The position numbers and the translations under genes were made by a program. DNA of 64,000 nucleotides from Paramagnetospirillum magneticum AMB-1 (GTDB lineage: Bacteria; Pseudomonadota; Alphaproteobacteria; Rhodospirillales; Magnetospirillaceae): contig NC_007626.1 in NCBI RefSeq assembly GCF_000009985.1, forward strand, positions 1,954,001 to 2,018,000. The letters are read 5' to 3'. Positions 46,122 to 54,003 of this stretch are shown here, in pieces (the stretch's first letter is position 1; each line of letters opens with the position of its first letter). The notes beneath the pieces were generated by a model that saw only the letters and a list, made by a program, of their open reading frames with translations, was not told where the DNA came from and ran no database searches.

Positions 46122-47002
46122 GGGCGGGCCTCGCGGCGAAGGGGGGCGGAGGCGGTGCTCCACGGCATGACGGCGCGGCCCAGCAGGCGGATCAGGCCGC
46201 TGGAGGCCAGCCCCAGCACCCCGATCAGCAGCATGCCCAGCACGATGTCGGCGTATTGCACCAGGGCATAGGCTTCCCAGGTGAAATAGCCGATGCCGAA
46301 TTGCCCCGAGATCATCTCGGCGGCGATCAGCGACACCCAGGCCACCCCCATGCCCACCGTCAGGCCGGTGAAGATGTGCGGCAGCGCCCCGGGCAGGAAG
46401 ACATGGCGGAACAGGGCGGCCTCGCCCGCGCCCAGCGAGCGCGATGCCCGGACCAGGGCGGGGTCGATGGCCGCCACCCCGTGCAGGGTGTTGATCAGGA
46501 TGGGAAAGAACGAGCCCAGGAAGGTGATGAAGACGATACTTTCCTCGTTGCTGGGCCACAGCATGATGGACATGGGCACCCAGGCGATGGCCGGGATGGG
46601 GCGCAGCACCTCGACCACCGGATAGACCGCCGAACGCAGCGGAGCGAAGCGGCCCATGGCGATGCCCAGCGGCACGGCGACGATGGCCGCCAGGGCGAAG
46701 CCGGCACCGATGCGCTGGACGCTCATGGCGATGTGTTCGAGGAAGCGGGGATCGGCGAAGGCCACCAGGGCCCGGCGCAGCACCGCCTCGGGCGAAGGAA
46801 CGTTGCCGAAGCGCACATGCAGGTCCAGCCGGTAAAGGGTGGCCAGATGCCAGGCTGCCAGGAACAGCCCCAGGGAGGTGATGCCCAGGGCCCAGGAGCG
46901 GAGCTGGAGACGGCCCCCACCCCAACCCTCCCCCGGCCTGGCCGGGGGAGGGAGGGACCCGCTAAGCGGGAGGGAGGGGGCGAAATTCTTCGTCATCCCC
47001 AT
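46118..47002 (-). CDS. ABC transporter permease with a repeat-derived N terminus
   Basis: A 294-residue permease of the SsuC/NrtB type with about six helices (ALGITSLGLFLAAWHLATLY; VLGMLLIGVLGLASSGLI) and an EAA-like loop (HVFLPGALPHIFTGLTVGMG). Residues about 10-30 (SLPLSGSLPPPARPGEGWGG) come from an inserted palindromic repeat. ATG 47002 overlaps the binding-protein stop by 1 nt; ATG 46996 is an alternative. Confidence 0.88.
   Translation of the reverse strand: MGMTKNFAPSLPLSGSLPPPARPGEGWGGGRLQLRSWALGITSLGLFLAAWHLATLYRLDLHVRFGNVPSPEAVLRRALVAFADPRFLEHIAMSVQRIGAGFALAAIVAVPLGIAMGRFAPLRSAVYPVVEVLRPIPAIAWVPMSIMLWPSNEESIVFITFLGSFFPILINTLHGVAAIDPALVRASRSLGAGEAALFRHVFLPGALPHIFTGLTVGMGVAWVSLIAAEMISGQFGIGYFTWEAYALVQYADIVLGMLLIGVLGLASSGLIRLLGRAVMPWSTASAPLRREARP
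46926..46970. repeat. REP-type palindrome inserted in a coding sequence
   Basis: Perfect 13-bp arms CCCTCCCCCGGCC and GGCCGGGGGAGGG around one T, followed by a second hairpin CCCGC-TAA-GCGGG. It sits in frame at the start of the permease gene. Confidence 0.7.
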
Positions 47003-48411
47003 CAGCTCCCGGCGCCCACCGCCACCAGGGCTTCGTCGAAGCCCGCCACCTTGCCGCCGATCCGGGCGGCGTGGGCCTCGGCGTCCTTCTTCACCAGGAA
47101 GGGCGTGGCGTCGCCGCCCTTGGGGGGGATGGCGTAGAAGGCCTGATCGGCGAACAGCTTGATGCCCAGCGTGGTGTCGTAGAGATAGGCTACCTTGACC
47201 TTCTGGCCCTTGCGCTTCAGGTCGTTGAACGCCGCCAGGGTGCATTTGGGCGAGGAATAGGCGGCGATGTCGCCGTTCTCGATCCAGATCTGTCCGGCCT
47301 TGCGCGGTTCGGCGATGGCGGTCTTGCAGAAGGAATCGTGGCCCCGGACCTCGTAATTGGTCAGGCTGGACAGCTGGCCCTCGTAGTTCAGGCCCAGCTC
47401 GGCATAGGCCTTGCGGATGTAGGAATCGTTGACCCATTTGGCGACGTCGAAATCCTTGATGCGGTCCAGCTTCTGCAGGACGCGGGCATCGTCGGCGGCG
47501 TCGGCCACCAAAGCGGGCTTGATGGTGGGGTCGACGGTCATGATGCCGCCCGGCCCCAGGAAGATGTAGACCACTTCCTTGTCGATGCCGGTCCATTTGG
47601 CGATCTGCTCGGCGGCGCGCTTGGGATCGGCCTTGATCCACTGCTCGGCCTCGATCTGGGCCTTGAGATAGGCCACGACGATCTCGGGATACTTCTCGGC
47701 GAAGTCGGTGCGCACGACCACGCCGTGCCAGGTGGCGGCGCCGCTTTCCACCCCGTCGTAGATCTTGCGGGCGAAGCCGCGGAAGGGCAGCAGCTCGGCG
47801 AAGGGCACGAAATCGGCGTGGGCGTCGATCTTCTTTTCCTGAAGGTTGGTGGCACCCACCTCGGGGCTTTGGCTCACCAGCTTCCAGTAATCGGCGCCCC
47901 AGCCCTTGTCCTGCATGGTCTTCAGCAGCATGCCGTGGGCGGCCGAGCCGAAGGGGACGCTGACCACCTTGCCCTTCAGGTCCGAGAGTTCGTAATAGGG
48001 GCTGTCCTTGTGCACCACCAGCCCGTTGCCGGAACCGTTGATGTTGTAGGCGGCCACCGAGATCAGCTGGCTCTTGGCGTCGGGATTGGACTGGAAGGTA
48101 TAGCCGTTGACCACCAGGGGATAGTCGCCCATGGCGCCGAACTGCAGCTTGCCCGCCATCATGCCGTTGGTCACCGGCGGGCCGGAGGTGAAGTTCTGCC
48201 AGTCCAGCTTGACGGTGATATCGGCGTATTTGCCGGTCTTGGGCAGGTATTTGTCCAGCAGCTTCAACTCGCGGATCACCGCGCCGGCGGTCACCGTGTT
48301 GGTGGTGGTGTCCTGGGTGCCGATGCCGATGGTCAGCGTCTGGCCGGCCTGAGCCGGGGCGGTCAGCGCCAGGATGGCGGCGCCGGTGAGAAGCGCGGTG
48401 CGAAGGCTCAT
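47002..48411 (-). CDS. NitT/TauT-type ABC substrate-binding protein (operon's first, long form)
   Basis: A 469-residue secreted protein with signal peptide MSLRTALLTGAAILALTAPAQA and the NMT1/SsuA-like fold (LTIGIGTQDTTTNTVTAG; DLKGKVVSVPFGSAAHGML). It is about 130 residues longer than usual; the extra C-terminal part (after about 370) includes GHDSFCKTA and SPKCTLAAF, with a possible disulfide. It heads the seven-gene operon, and a sulfur-regulon palindrome lies 64 nt upstream. Confidence 0.85.
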   Translation of the reverse strand: MSLRTALLTGAAILALTAPAQAGQTLTIGIGTQDTTTNTVTAGAVIRELKLLDKYLPKTGKYADITVKLDWQNFTSGPPVTNGMMAGKLQFGAMGDYPLVVNGYTFQSNPDAKSQLISVAAYNINGSGNGLVVHKDSPYYELSDLKGKVVSVPFGSAAHGMLLKTMQDKGWGADYWKLVSQSPEVGATNLQEKKIDAHADFVPFAELLPFRGFARKIYDGVESGAATWHGVVVRTDFAEKYPEIVVAYLKAQIEAEQWIKADPKRAAEQIAKWTGIDKEVVYIFLGPGGIMTVDPTIKPALVADAADDARVLQKLDRIKDFDVAKWVNDSYIRKAYAELGLNYEGQLSSLTNYEVRGHDSFCKTAIAEPRKAGQIWIENGDIAAYSSPKCTLAAFNDLKRKGQKVKVAYLYDTTLGIKLFADQAFYAIPPKGGDATPFLVKKDAEAHAARIGGKVAGFDEALVAVGAGS

Positions 48412-48474
48412 GTCCCCTGTCTCCTGCGGGAGGAATTGCGTTGCCCCGACGTTGCTCGACCGCCCCCATGGGAG

Positions 48475-48498
48475 TCAATCTAAAATCTAGCAGATTGA
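48475..48498. promoter_or_regulatory. Sulfur-regulon motif 5 (ABC operon promoter)
   Basis: A perfect 7-bp inverted repeat, TCAATCT-N10-AGATTGA. Read on the minus strand it contains AATCTGCTAGAT, matching AATCTACTAGAT at 40745. Confidence 0.65.
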
Positions 48499-48540
48499 TG
48501 TGCTGTGCCAGTAGTTGTCCATTTTCATGATGTTAAATTG

Positions 48541-48771
48541 TCAGCGCCGTCGCATCAGGGCGGTGGCTCCGGCGATGGTCGCCACGCAATAGGGAACGGC
48601 ATAGGTCAGCGCCAGCTTGAACAGATTGGGGGTGTGTCCCGACAACAGGGAATCGCCCTGATTGATCAGGTTGAGCAAGGTGCCGACGATGGCCGTCAGG
48701 GTCAGCGAGCGGCGCTGGAGGCCGTCGCTTGTCGCCGCCTGGATGAAGCGGCGGATCAAAGATCCGGGCAT
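48541..48771 (-). CDS. nrtS: Small membrane protein, NrtS-like
   Basis: A 76-residue protein with two membrane helices (LTLTAIVGTLLNLINQGDSLLSG and FKLALTYAVPYCVATIAGATAL, each given in family form). The NQGD-x-L pattern between helices matches the NrtS nitrate/nitrite transporter family. ATG 48771 has GGAG upstream. It lies between the arylsulfotransferase-like gene and the ABC operon; whether it moves nitrate here or another anion is open. Confidence 0.65.
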   Translation of the reverse strand: MPGSLIRRFIQAATSDGLQRRSLTLTAIVGTLLNLINQGDSLLSGHTPNLFKLALTYAVPYCVATIAGATALMRRR

Positions 48772-48829
48772 GGGGGGGACTCCGCAAGAGTATGCGGGGC
48801 GGCCGGAGCCGCCCCGCACCCAGGGTCGC

Positions 48830-49954
48830 TTAACGTTTCAGCCACGGAATCTGCTCGGCGGAATAGCGGAACGAGCGGAACACCGAGTTCTGCTCGCCCT
48901 GCACCGCCGGGGATTGGTCGCGGGTGATCTGCTGGGGGGCGAAATGCGGATTGACGTATTCCCAGACGATCTCCTTGTCGGGGGTGACCTCGAACAGGCG
49001 GCCGTAATTGCCCTCGGTGATCAGCGTATTGCCGTTGGGCAGGCGCTGGGCGCCGGAGATGTAGGGGCTGAAGAAATTGTGCAGCGGCGTGTCGGTGTAC
49101 TGCCAGACGATCTCCTTGGTCTTCTTGTCCACCTCGATCACCCGCGAGAAGTTCAGCGCCGCGTTCTCGCGGTAGGTGCCGTTGTCGAAGATCAGGATAT
49201 TGCCGTTGGGCAATTCGTGGGGGTAGTGCTGGTGCGACAGGGTCTCGCGCCCCAGGCGCCAGATAATCTTGCCGGTCCTGCGCTCGACGATCACCACGGT
49301 CGACAGGTTGCGGAAGCTGAGGATGAAATTGCCGTCGGCCAACTCGCCCACCGTGTTGGCGTGGCTCCATTCCTCGCGCTTGTCGTGGCTGGTGATGATG
49401 TCGGTCTCGGGATCGAGATGCTCGAAGGCGTGCCAGGTCCAGATGATCTTGCCCTCGGAGGTGACCTCGTGGATGACATCGGCCAGGATGCCGCCGTCAG
49501 GCAGCTCGGTGCCGGGCAGGCCGCCCCGCACCTTGGCGGCCAACTCCGCCGGAATGCGTTCGGTGGCCAGGATGACGACGTTGCCGTTGGCCAGCCGCCT
49601 GGCGTCGTGGTGGTGGTCGGGGTGGCGATATTCCCAGACGATCTTGCCCGAGGGATCGGCTTCCAGGACGATGCCGCCCTTGAACCACCAGGGAACCCCG
49701 TCCAGGTTCTCGGTGGTCTTGCCGCTGTAGAACAGATTGCCGTTGGGCAGCAGATAGCCGTACGAGCCGGGCGGATAGGGCAGGTTCCACTGGTGGACCA
49801 CATTGCCCTCCAGATCGACCAGATAGACCTGCCCGCTGCCGGTGATGGGGGCGAACAGCGTATAGCCGGGAAAGGCCCGATCCCGGTCCAGGGCGCGCAG
49901 GCCGACGCCGCGGCGGCGGATGGTGTTCTGATCGACGCTACTTTTCTGGGTCAT
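48830..49954 (-). CDS. Arylsulfotransferase (ASST)-like beta-propeller protein
   Basis: A 374-residue protein made of repeated blades ending in patterns like GKIVWEYRHPDHHHD, GKIIWTWHAFEHLD, LPNGNILIFDNG and LPNGNTLITEGN. This matches the ASST family, which moves sulfate between phenolic compounds without PAPS. No signal peptide is visible, unlike the periplasmic E. coli type. The catalytic His cannot be assigned by eye. The gene is divergent from an ABC operon, and motif 6 lies between them. Confidence 0.8.
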   Translation of the reverse strand: MTQKSSVDQNTIRRRGVGLRALDRDRAFPGYTLFAPITGSGQVYLVDLEGNVVHQWNLPYPPGSYGYLLPNGNLFYSGKTTENLDGVPWWFKGGIVLEADPSGKIVWEYRHPDHHHDARRLANGNVVILATERIPAELAAKVRGGLPGTELPDGGILADVIHEVTSEGKIIWTWHAFEHLDPETDIITSHDKREEWSHANTVGELADGNFILSFRNLSTVVIVERRTGKIIWRLGRETLSHQHYPHELPNGNILIFDNGTYRENAALNFSRVIEVDKKTKEIVWQYTDTPLHNFFSPYISGAQRLPNGNTLITEGNYGRLFEVTPDKEIVWEYVNPHFAPQQITRDQSPAVQGEQNSVFRSFRYSAEQIPWLKR

Positions 49955-50077
49955 GGAAATCCTCGGGTTTGGGGTGATGATTGATGAGTGTGCCGTTGGG
50001 CGTTGTGCTCAATTAACAGTGATTGAAGAGTTGTTTGTGTACGTTGTACGTGTTGATACGCTAGAATCATATTGTCC

Positions 50078-50101
50078 ACTAATCAAGTAGACTGTAGATT
50101 G
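50078..50101. promoter_or_regulatory. Sulfur-regulon motif 6 (between ASST-like gene and second ABC operon)
   Basis: On the minus strand CAATCT-N6-T-N4-GATT, aligning with the 48475 palindrome, and containing CTACTTGATTAG, close to CTACTAGATCAATAG at 40749. It ends 27 nt from the binding-protein ATG. Confidence 0.55.
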
Positions 50102-50127
50102 CCTCCGCTACAGAGCAGGAGGTCGAG

Positions 50128-51153
50128 ATGAAGTTTGGTCGTCGCGTTGCGTTGCGGGTGCTGTCGGCAGCCGCGTCCCTGGCTTTGCTGCCCTCGGTGG
50201 CGCGGGCCGAGCCGGTGACGGTGGATGTGGGTTATGTGCCGTTCGTGGCCATCGCCCAGTTGTTCGTCATGGAATCCGAAGGCTGGGCCAAGGAGGCCGG
50301 GATCGAGTTGAAGCTGACCCGCTTCAATGCCGGTCCCGCCTTGGTTCAGGCCCTGGCCTCGGGCAAGTTCGACGCCACCTATATGGCGGTCTCGCCGGTG
50401 GTGGTGGCGCGGGCCGGCGGCATCGACCTGAAGATCGTCGCCACCAACGGCATCGAATCGGTATCCTTCGTCGGCACCGGCGCCCTGGCCGAGGCCTATG
50501 CCAAGACCGCCACGCCCGCCGAGGCCTTTGCCCGATTCCGCAAGGAGACCGGGCGGCCGGCCAAGATCGCGGCCCTGCCCAAGGGCACCATTCCCGACAC
50601 CGCCATCCGCTATTACCTCGCCGCCAACAAGGTCGCCGACGAGGATGTGCAGATTCTCGGCCAGGGCGAGGAGCAGGTGCGGCAGGCCGTCCTGGCCAAG
50701 GCCGCCGACGGCGCCGCCATGCCGGAACCGGTGATCACCATCGTCTTGCAGAAGGACCCCACGGCCAAGGTCCTGGCCAACGGCAAGCAATTGATGCCCG
50801 GCCATCCTGGCTTCGTGCTGTCGCTGCGCGAGTCCTTCATCAAGGCCCACCCGGACACCGCCCGCAAGCTGGTGGAACTGAACGCCCGGGCCACGGAGCT
50901 GATCCGCAAGGACCCCAAGCGGGCGGCCAAGGATGTGCTCCAGCACATGGGCAAGGGCCTGATCGAGGAAGACGTGATGGTCGCCGCCCTGTCGTCGCCC
51001 TACAACCCCATCACCGACGACCCCAACCTGATCCTGTCCAGCACCGAGACCTTGCAGGACTTCCAGTTGCAGATCGGCGCCCAGGCCAAGAAGGTGCCCA
51101 ATGCCGAGCTGTTCGATCTCGGCTTCTATAATTCGCTCAAGGCGGGGCGTTGA
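50128..51153 (+). CDS. NitT/TauT-type ABC substrate-binding protein (second ABC operon)
   Basis: A 341-residue secreted protein (signal MKFGRRVALRVLSAAASLALLPSVARA) of the SsuA/TauA group: VDVGYVPFVAIAQLFVMESEGWAKEAG, ALASGKFDATYMAVSPVVVAR. It is the first gene of a four-gene operon; the permease ATG overlaps its TGA. A sulfonate or similar organosulfur anion is the likely ligand, inferred from neighbours. Confidence 0.85.
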   Translation: MKFGRRVALRVLSAAASLALLPSVARAEPVTVDVGYVPFVAIAQLFVMESEGWAKEAGIELKLTRFNAGPALVQALASGKFDATYMAVSPVVVARAGGIDLKIVATNGIESVSFVGTGALAEAYAKTATPAEAFARFRKETGRPAKIAALPKGTIPDTAIRYYLAANKVADEDVQILGQGEEQVRQAVLAKAADGAAMPEPVITIVLQKDPTAKVLANGKQLMPGHPGFVLSLRESFIKAHPDTARKLVELNARATELIRKDPKRAAKDVLQHMGKGLIEEDVMVAALSSPYNPITDDPNLILSSTETLQDFQLQIGAQAKKVPNAELFDLGFYNSLKAGR

Positions 51154-51920
51154 TGGCGTCGCCGGTCACCGCCAGCCGATCCCGGCGCCCGGCGATGTTC
51201 GCCGGGATCGCCGTCTTTCTCGGCCTCTGGGAGGCGGCGGCGCGGACGGGGCTGATTCCCGCCATTCTGGTTCCGCCGCCCAGCAGCGTGGTCGCCGCCT
51301 TCCAGAAGGAGGCCGGTAGTGGCATGTGGCTGACCTATGTGGTGGCCAGTCTGGGACATTATTCGGCGGGCGTGCTGATCGGCAGCGTCCTGGGCATCAC
51401 CCTGGGGGTGGCCTCGGCCCTGTGGCCGCTGGTCGAGGCCTCGCAGGAGGGCATCGCCCGGCTGCTGCGCCCCATTCCGCCCATCGCCTGGATTCCCTTC
51501 GCCATCATCTGGTTCGGGGTCACCGAGGGTGCGGCGGCCTTCATCATCGCCATCGGCGTGTTCTGGCTGAACTATTTCGCCGCCAACACCGCCGTCAAGG
51601 GCGTGGACAGGGGGCTGATCGAGCTGGCCCACGCCTTCGGCCAGGGCAGCCTGGTCAAGCGCCTGCTCAAGGTCGTCCTGCCCGGTGCCGCGCCGGGACT
51701 CTTTTCCGGTCTGCGGGCCGGGTTGGGCATGGGCTGGATCGCGGTGCTGGCCGCCGAACTGTTCGGCATCTCCGGCATCGGCCAGCGGATGATGGAGGCC
51801 TCGGGCGTGCTGGCCACCGACATCGTGCTGCTCTACATGGCCACCATCGCCCTGCTTTACGCCATCTTCGACGGGGCGGTGATCTGGGTCGCCGAAAGGA
51901 CCTTGCGATGGACGCACTAG
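51153..51920 (+). CDS. ABC transporter permease (second ABC operon)
   Basis: A 255-residue SsuC/TauC-like permease with about six helices and the loop VVLPGAAPGLFSGLRAGLGMGW. ATG 51153 overlaps the preceding TGA (TGATG), and its own end overlaps the ATPase start by 13 nt. Its loop and helix sequences resemble the two permeases of the neighbouring operon. Confidence 0.9.
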   Translation: MASPVTASRSRRPAMFAGIAVFLGLWEAAARTGLIPAILVPPPSSVVAAFQKEAGSGMWLTYVVASLGHYSAGVLIGSVLGITLGVASALWPLVEASQEGIARLLRPIPPIAWIPFAIIWFGVTEGAAAFIIAIGVFWLNYFAANTAVKGVDRGLIELAHAFGQGSLVKRLLKVVLPGAAPGLFSGLRAGLGMGWIAVLAAELFGISGIGQRMMEASGVLATDIVLLYMATIALLYAIFDGAVIWVAERTLRWTH

Positions 51921-52696
51921 CCCCCGTTAGCCCCCCGGTCATTCGCCTGGAGGGGCTGGCCTTCGGCTATCCCGGCGACCGCAGCCACGCGATCGTTCTC
52001 CAGGATCTTGACCTGGAGGTGCGGCACGGCGACTTCATCGCCCTGGTCGGGCAGTCGGGAGCGGGGAAATCCACCCTGCTGCGCGTCATCGCCGGATTGG
52101 TGCCGGCGGTCCTCGGGCAGGTATATGTGGAGCCGCCCAAGGAGCCGGACTCCCGCCAGATCGGCATGGTCTTCCAGGATGCCCGCCTGCTGCCCTGGCG
52201 CCGGGTGCTGGCCAATGTGGAATACGGCCTCGAGGGGCTGGTCAAGTCGCGCCACGAACGGCGGCGGCGCGCCTTGGCGGCCCTCGACCTGGTCGGGCTG
52301 ACCGAGTTCGCCGACCGCTGGCCGCACCACCTGTCCGGCGGGCAGCGCCAGCGGGTGGGCCTGGCCCGCGCCCTGGCCGTGCGTCCCGCCCTGCTGCTGA
52401 TGGACGAGCCGTTCGGGGCGCTGGACCCCGCCACCCGCCACGGCCTGCAGGACCAGTTGCTGTCCATCTGGCAGGCGACCGGCACCTCCATCATCTTCGT
52501 CACCCACGACATCGACGAGGCCACCTACCTGGCCGACCGGGTGATCGTCCTGGGGGGCTCGCCCGCCCGCATCCTGCGCCAGTTGGACGTCGAGGCGCCG
52601 CGTCCGCGCTGCCGCAACGATCTGGCCGACGACCCGACCGCCACCGCGCTGCGCAGCCAGCTTTACGAAACCTTCTTCTACAAGGATGGAATCTAG
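51908..52696 (+). CDS. ABC transporter ATP-binding protein (second ABC operon)
   Basis: A 262-residue ATPase: Walker A GQSGAGKST, Q-loop FQDARLLPW, signature LSGGQRQRVGLARAL, Walker B LLLMDEPFGALD and VTHDIDEATYLADR. All motifs are intact. It lies within a tightly overlapping operon. Confidence 0.93.
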   Translation: MDALAPVSPPVIRLEGLAFGYPGDRSHAIVLQDLDLEVRHGDFIALVGQSGAGKSTLLRVIAGLVPAVLGQVYVEPPKEPDSRQIGMVFQDARLLPWRRVLANVEYGLEGLVKSRHERRRRALAALDLVGLTEFADRWPHHLSGGQRQRVGLARALAVRPALLLMDEPFGALDPATRHGLQDQLLSIWQATGTSIIFVTHDIDEATYLADRVIVLGGSPARILRQLDVEAPRPRCRNDLADDPTATALRSQLYETFFYKDGI

Positions 52697-52697
52697 C

Positions 52698-53363
52698 ATG
52701 ACCACCAGCGCCAAGCCCGGCTTCCGCCTGGGCGTCTACGTCTGCAAGGATGTGGAGATCGTCGATTTCGCCTCGCCCTACGGCGTGTTCTCGGTGGCGC
52801 GCCGCCTGGACCCGGAGATCGACGTGTTCCTGATCGCCGACGCCTTGCGTCCCGTGCAGGCGGTGTCGGGCTTCACCGTCCTGCCCAATTACAGCTTCGC
52901 CGACCGTCCCGCCCTGGACGCCCTGCTGATCCCCGGCGGCCCCGGCCTGAAGCAGGAACAGCACAACCGCCGTCTCCACGACTATGTCCGCGAACTGCCT
53001 GAAAGCTGCCTGCTGACCTCCGTCTGCACCGGGTCGTGGGTCTATGCCCGCATGGGGCTGTTGGACGGCTTGGCAGCCACCAACCGCAAGAACCCCGACC
53101 GGCTGGAGGCCCAGGGCATCGGCCAGCTTCCCATCGACCGGCTGGCCCAACTGGCGCCTACCTGCCGGATCAGCCGGGCCCGGATCGTCGATGCCGGGCG
53201 CATGGTCACCGCCGGCGGCATCGCGTCCGGCATGGAACTGGGATTCCACCTTCTCCGTCGGGCTGGTTATGCCGAGGATTGGGTGGCCGAGGTGGCGCGG
53301 CTGATGGAGTACGAGGCCGGCTACGCCACCTATCGCGACGACGTCGAAATCGCGGGCAATTAG
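52698..53363 (+). CDS. DJ-1/PfpI-family protein
   Basis: A 221-residue class I glutamine amidotransferase-like protein. The nucleophile elbow is TSVCTGSWVYARMGLL with Cys near 107, and ALLIPGGPG and DAGRMVTAGGIASGMEL are family segments, as in isonitrile hydratases and the sensor domains of GATase-AraC regulators, but with no DNA-binding domain. It starts 1 nt after the ATPase gene. The role in organosulfur use is unknown. Confidence 0.8.
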   Translation: MTTSAKPGFRLGVYVCKDVEIVDFASPYGVFSVARRLDPEIDVFLIADALRPVQAVSGFTVLPNYSFADRPALDALLIPGGPGLKQEQHNRRLHDYVRELPESCLLTSVCTGSWVYARMGLLDGLAATNRKNPDRLEAQGIGQLPIDRLAQLAPTCRISRARIVDAGRMVTAGGIASGMELGFHLLRRAGYAEDWVAEVARLMEYEAGYATYRDDVEIAGN

Positions 53364-53428
53364 TTGCTCAACGGCGGGGTGGGCGGTCGGGCGAGGCGGG
53401 CTCAAGACCCGCTCTCGTCAAAGGACCG

Positions 53429-53645
53429 CCCCTGCCGCAGACTGAAATCCGAACCCGTCAGGTGGAGACCGATATCCTGGCGATCGGCGGCGGCACCGCC
53501 GGCCCCTGGCCGCCATCAAGGCCAACGTCAAGCGGGCCGGCGCCATCGCCGAGGGCATGGACAGCGTCAACAAAGCCGTCATCAAGGGCCACGCCACGCC
53601 CGAGCAATACGTCAAGGAAATCACCATCGCCAAGGACGGCTTCCT
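53429..53645 (+). pseudogene. N-terminal remnant of an AprA/fumarate-reductase-like flavoprotein gene
   Basis: It reads LPQTEIRTRQVETDILAIGGGTAG (in sequence as two parts, including the FAD loop GGGTAG), then a frameshift, then LAAIKANVKRAGAIAEGMDS and VNKAVIKGHATPEQYVKEITIAKDGF in another frame. Part of the segment between FAD loop and KRAGAIAEGM is missing, and nothing follows. It matches the start of the AprA-like flavoproteins often coded with sulfonate ABC systems. It is directly after the DJ-1-like gene, so the operon has lost its oxidoreductase. Confidence 0.65.
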
Positions 53646-53659
53646 TCCGCGCTCCTCCC

Positions 53660-53974
53660 TCAGGCCACGTTGCGGCGACGTTGACGGGTTTGGCCGCTCA
53701 GGTAGTCGTCCATGATGGTGGCCAGCTCCCTCGACTTGTGGCCAATGTCGCGGGCCTTGCCATCGATGGAGACCAGGTGGGCGTCATAGCGCTCCAGCCC
53801 GGTTTCGATGCGTTTCATGACTTTGCCGATCTGCTCGGCGTTGCTGGCCAGCTGCCGGCTGTTGGCGGCGATTTCCCGGCAGTTCCTGTCGATCTCGCCA
53901 AAGGCGCGGTCCAGGCGGGCGATGGTGTCCTGCGTTCTGGCCCGGATGGCGGCCATTCGTTCGCTGACGTGCAT
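53660..53974 (-). CDS. 104-residue coiled-coil protein (paralog 1)
   Basis: A small, charged, helical protein: long heptad-like stretch (residues about 10-90) and the C-terminal segment KRIETGLERYDAH, then DIGHKSRELATIMDDYLSGQ. The same length and C-terminal pattern recur in the protein at 56563. It follows the chemotaxis receptor by 29 nt, so may be a receptor-associated or coiled-coil partner. I recognise no family. Confidence 0.65.
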   Translation of the reverse strand: MHVSERMAAIRARTQDTIARLDRAFGEIDRNCREIAANSRQLASNAEQIGKVMKRIETGLERYDAHLVSIDGKARDIGHKSRELATIMDDYLSGQTRQRRRNVA

Positions 53975-54003
53975 GGGAAAGTCCTTTCGAATGGAGGGGC
54001 GGG

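Noticed and set aside
46926..46952. Inverted repeat in the permease as a mobile-element end
   Set aside because: No transposase, partner repeat or target duplication nearby; it fits a REP-type palindrome better.
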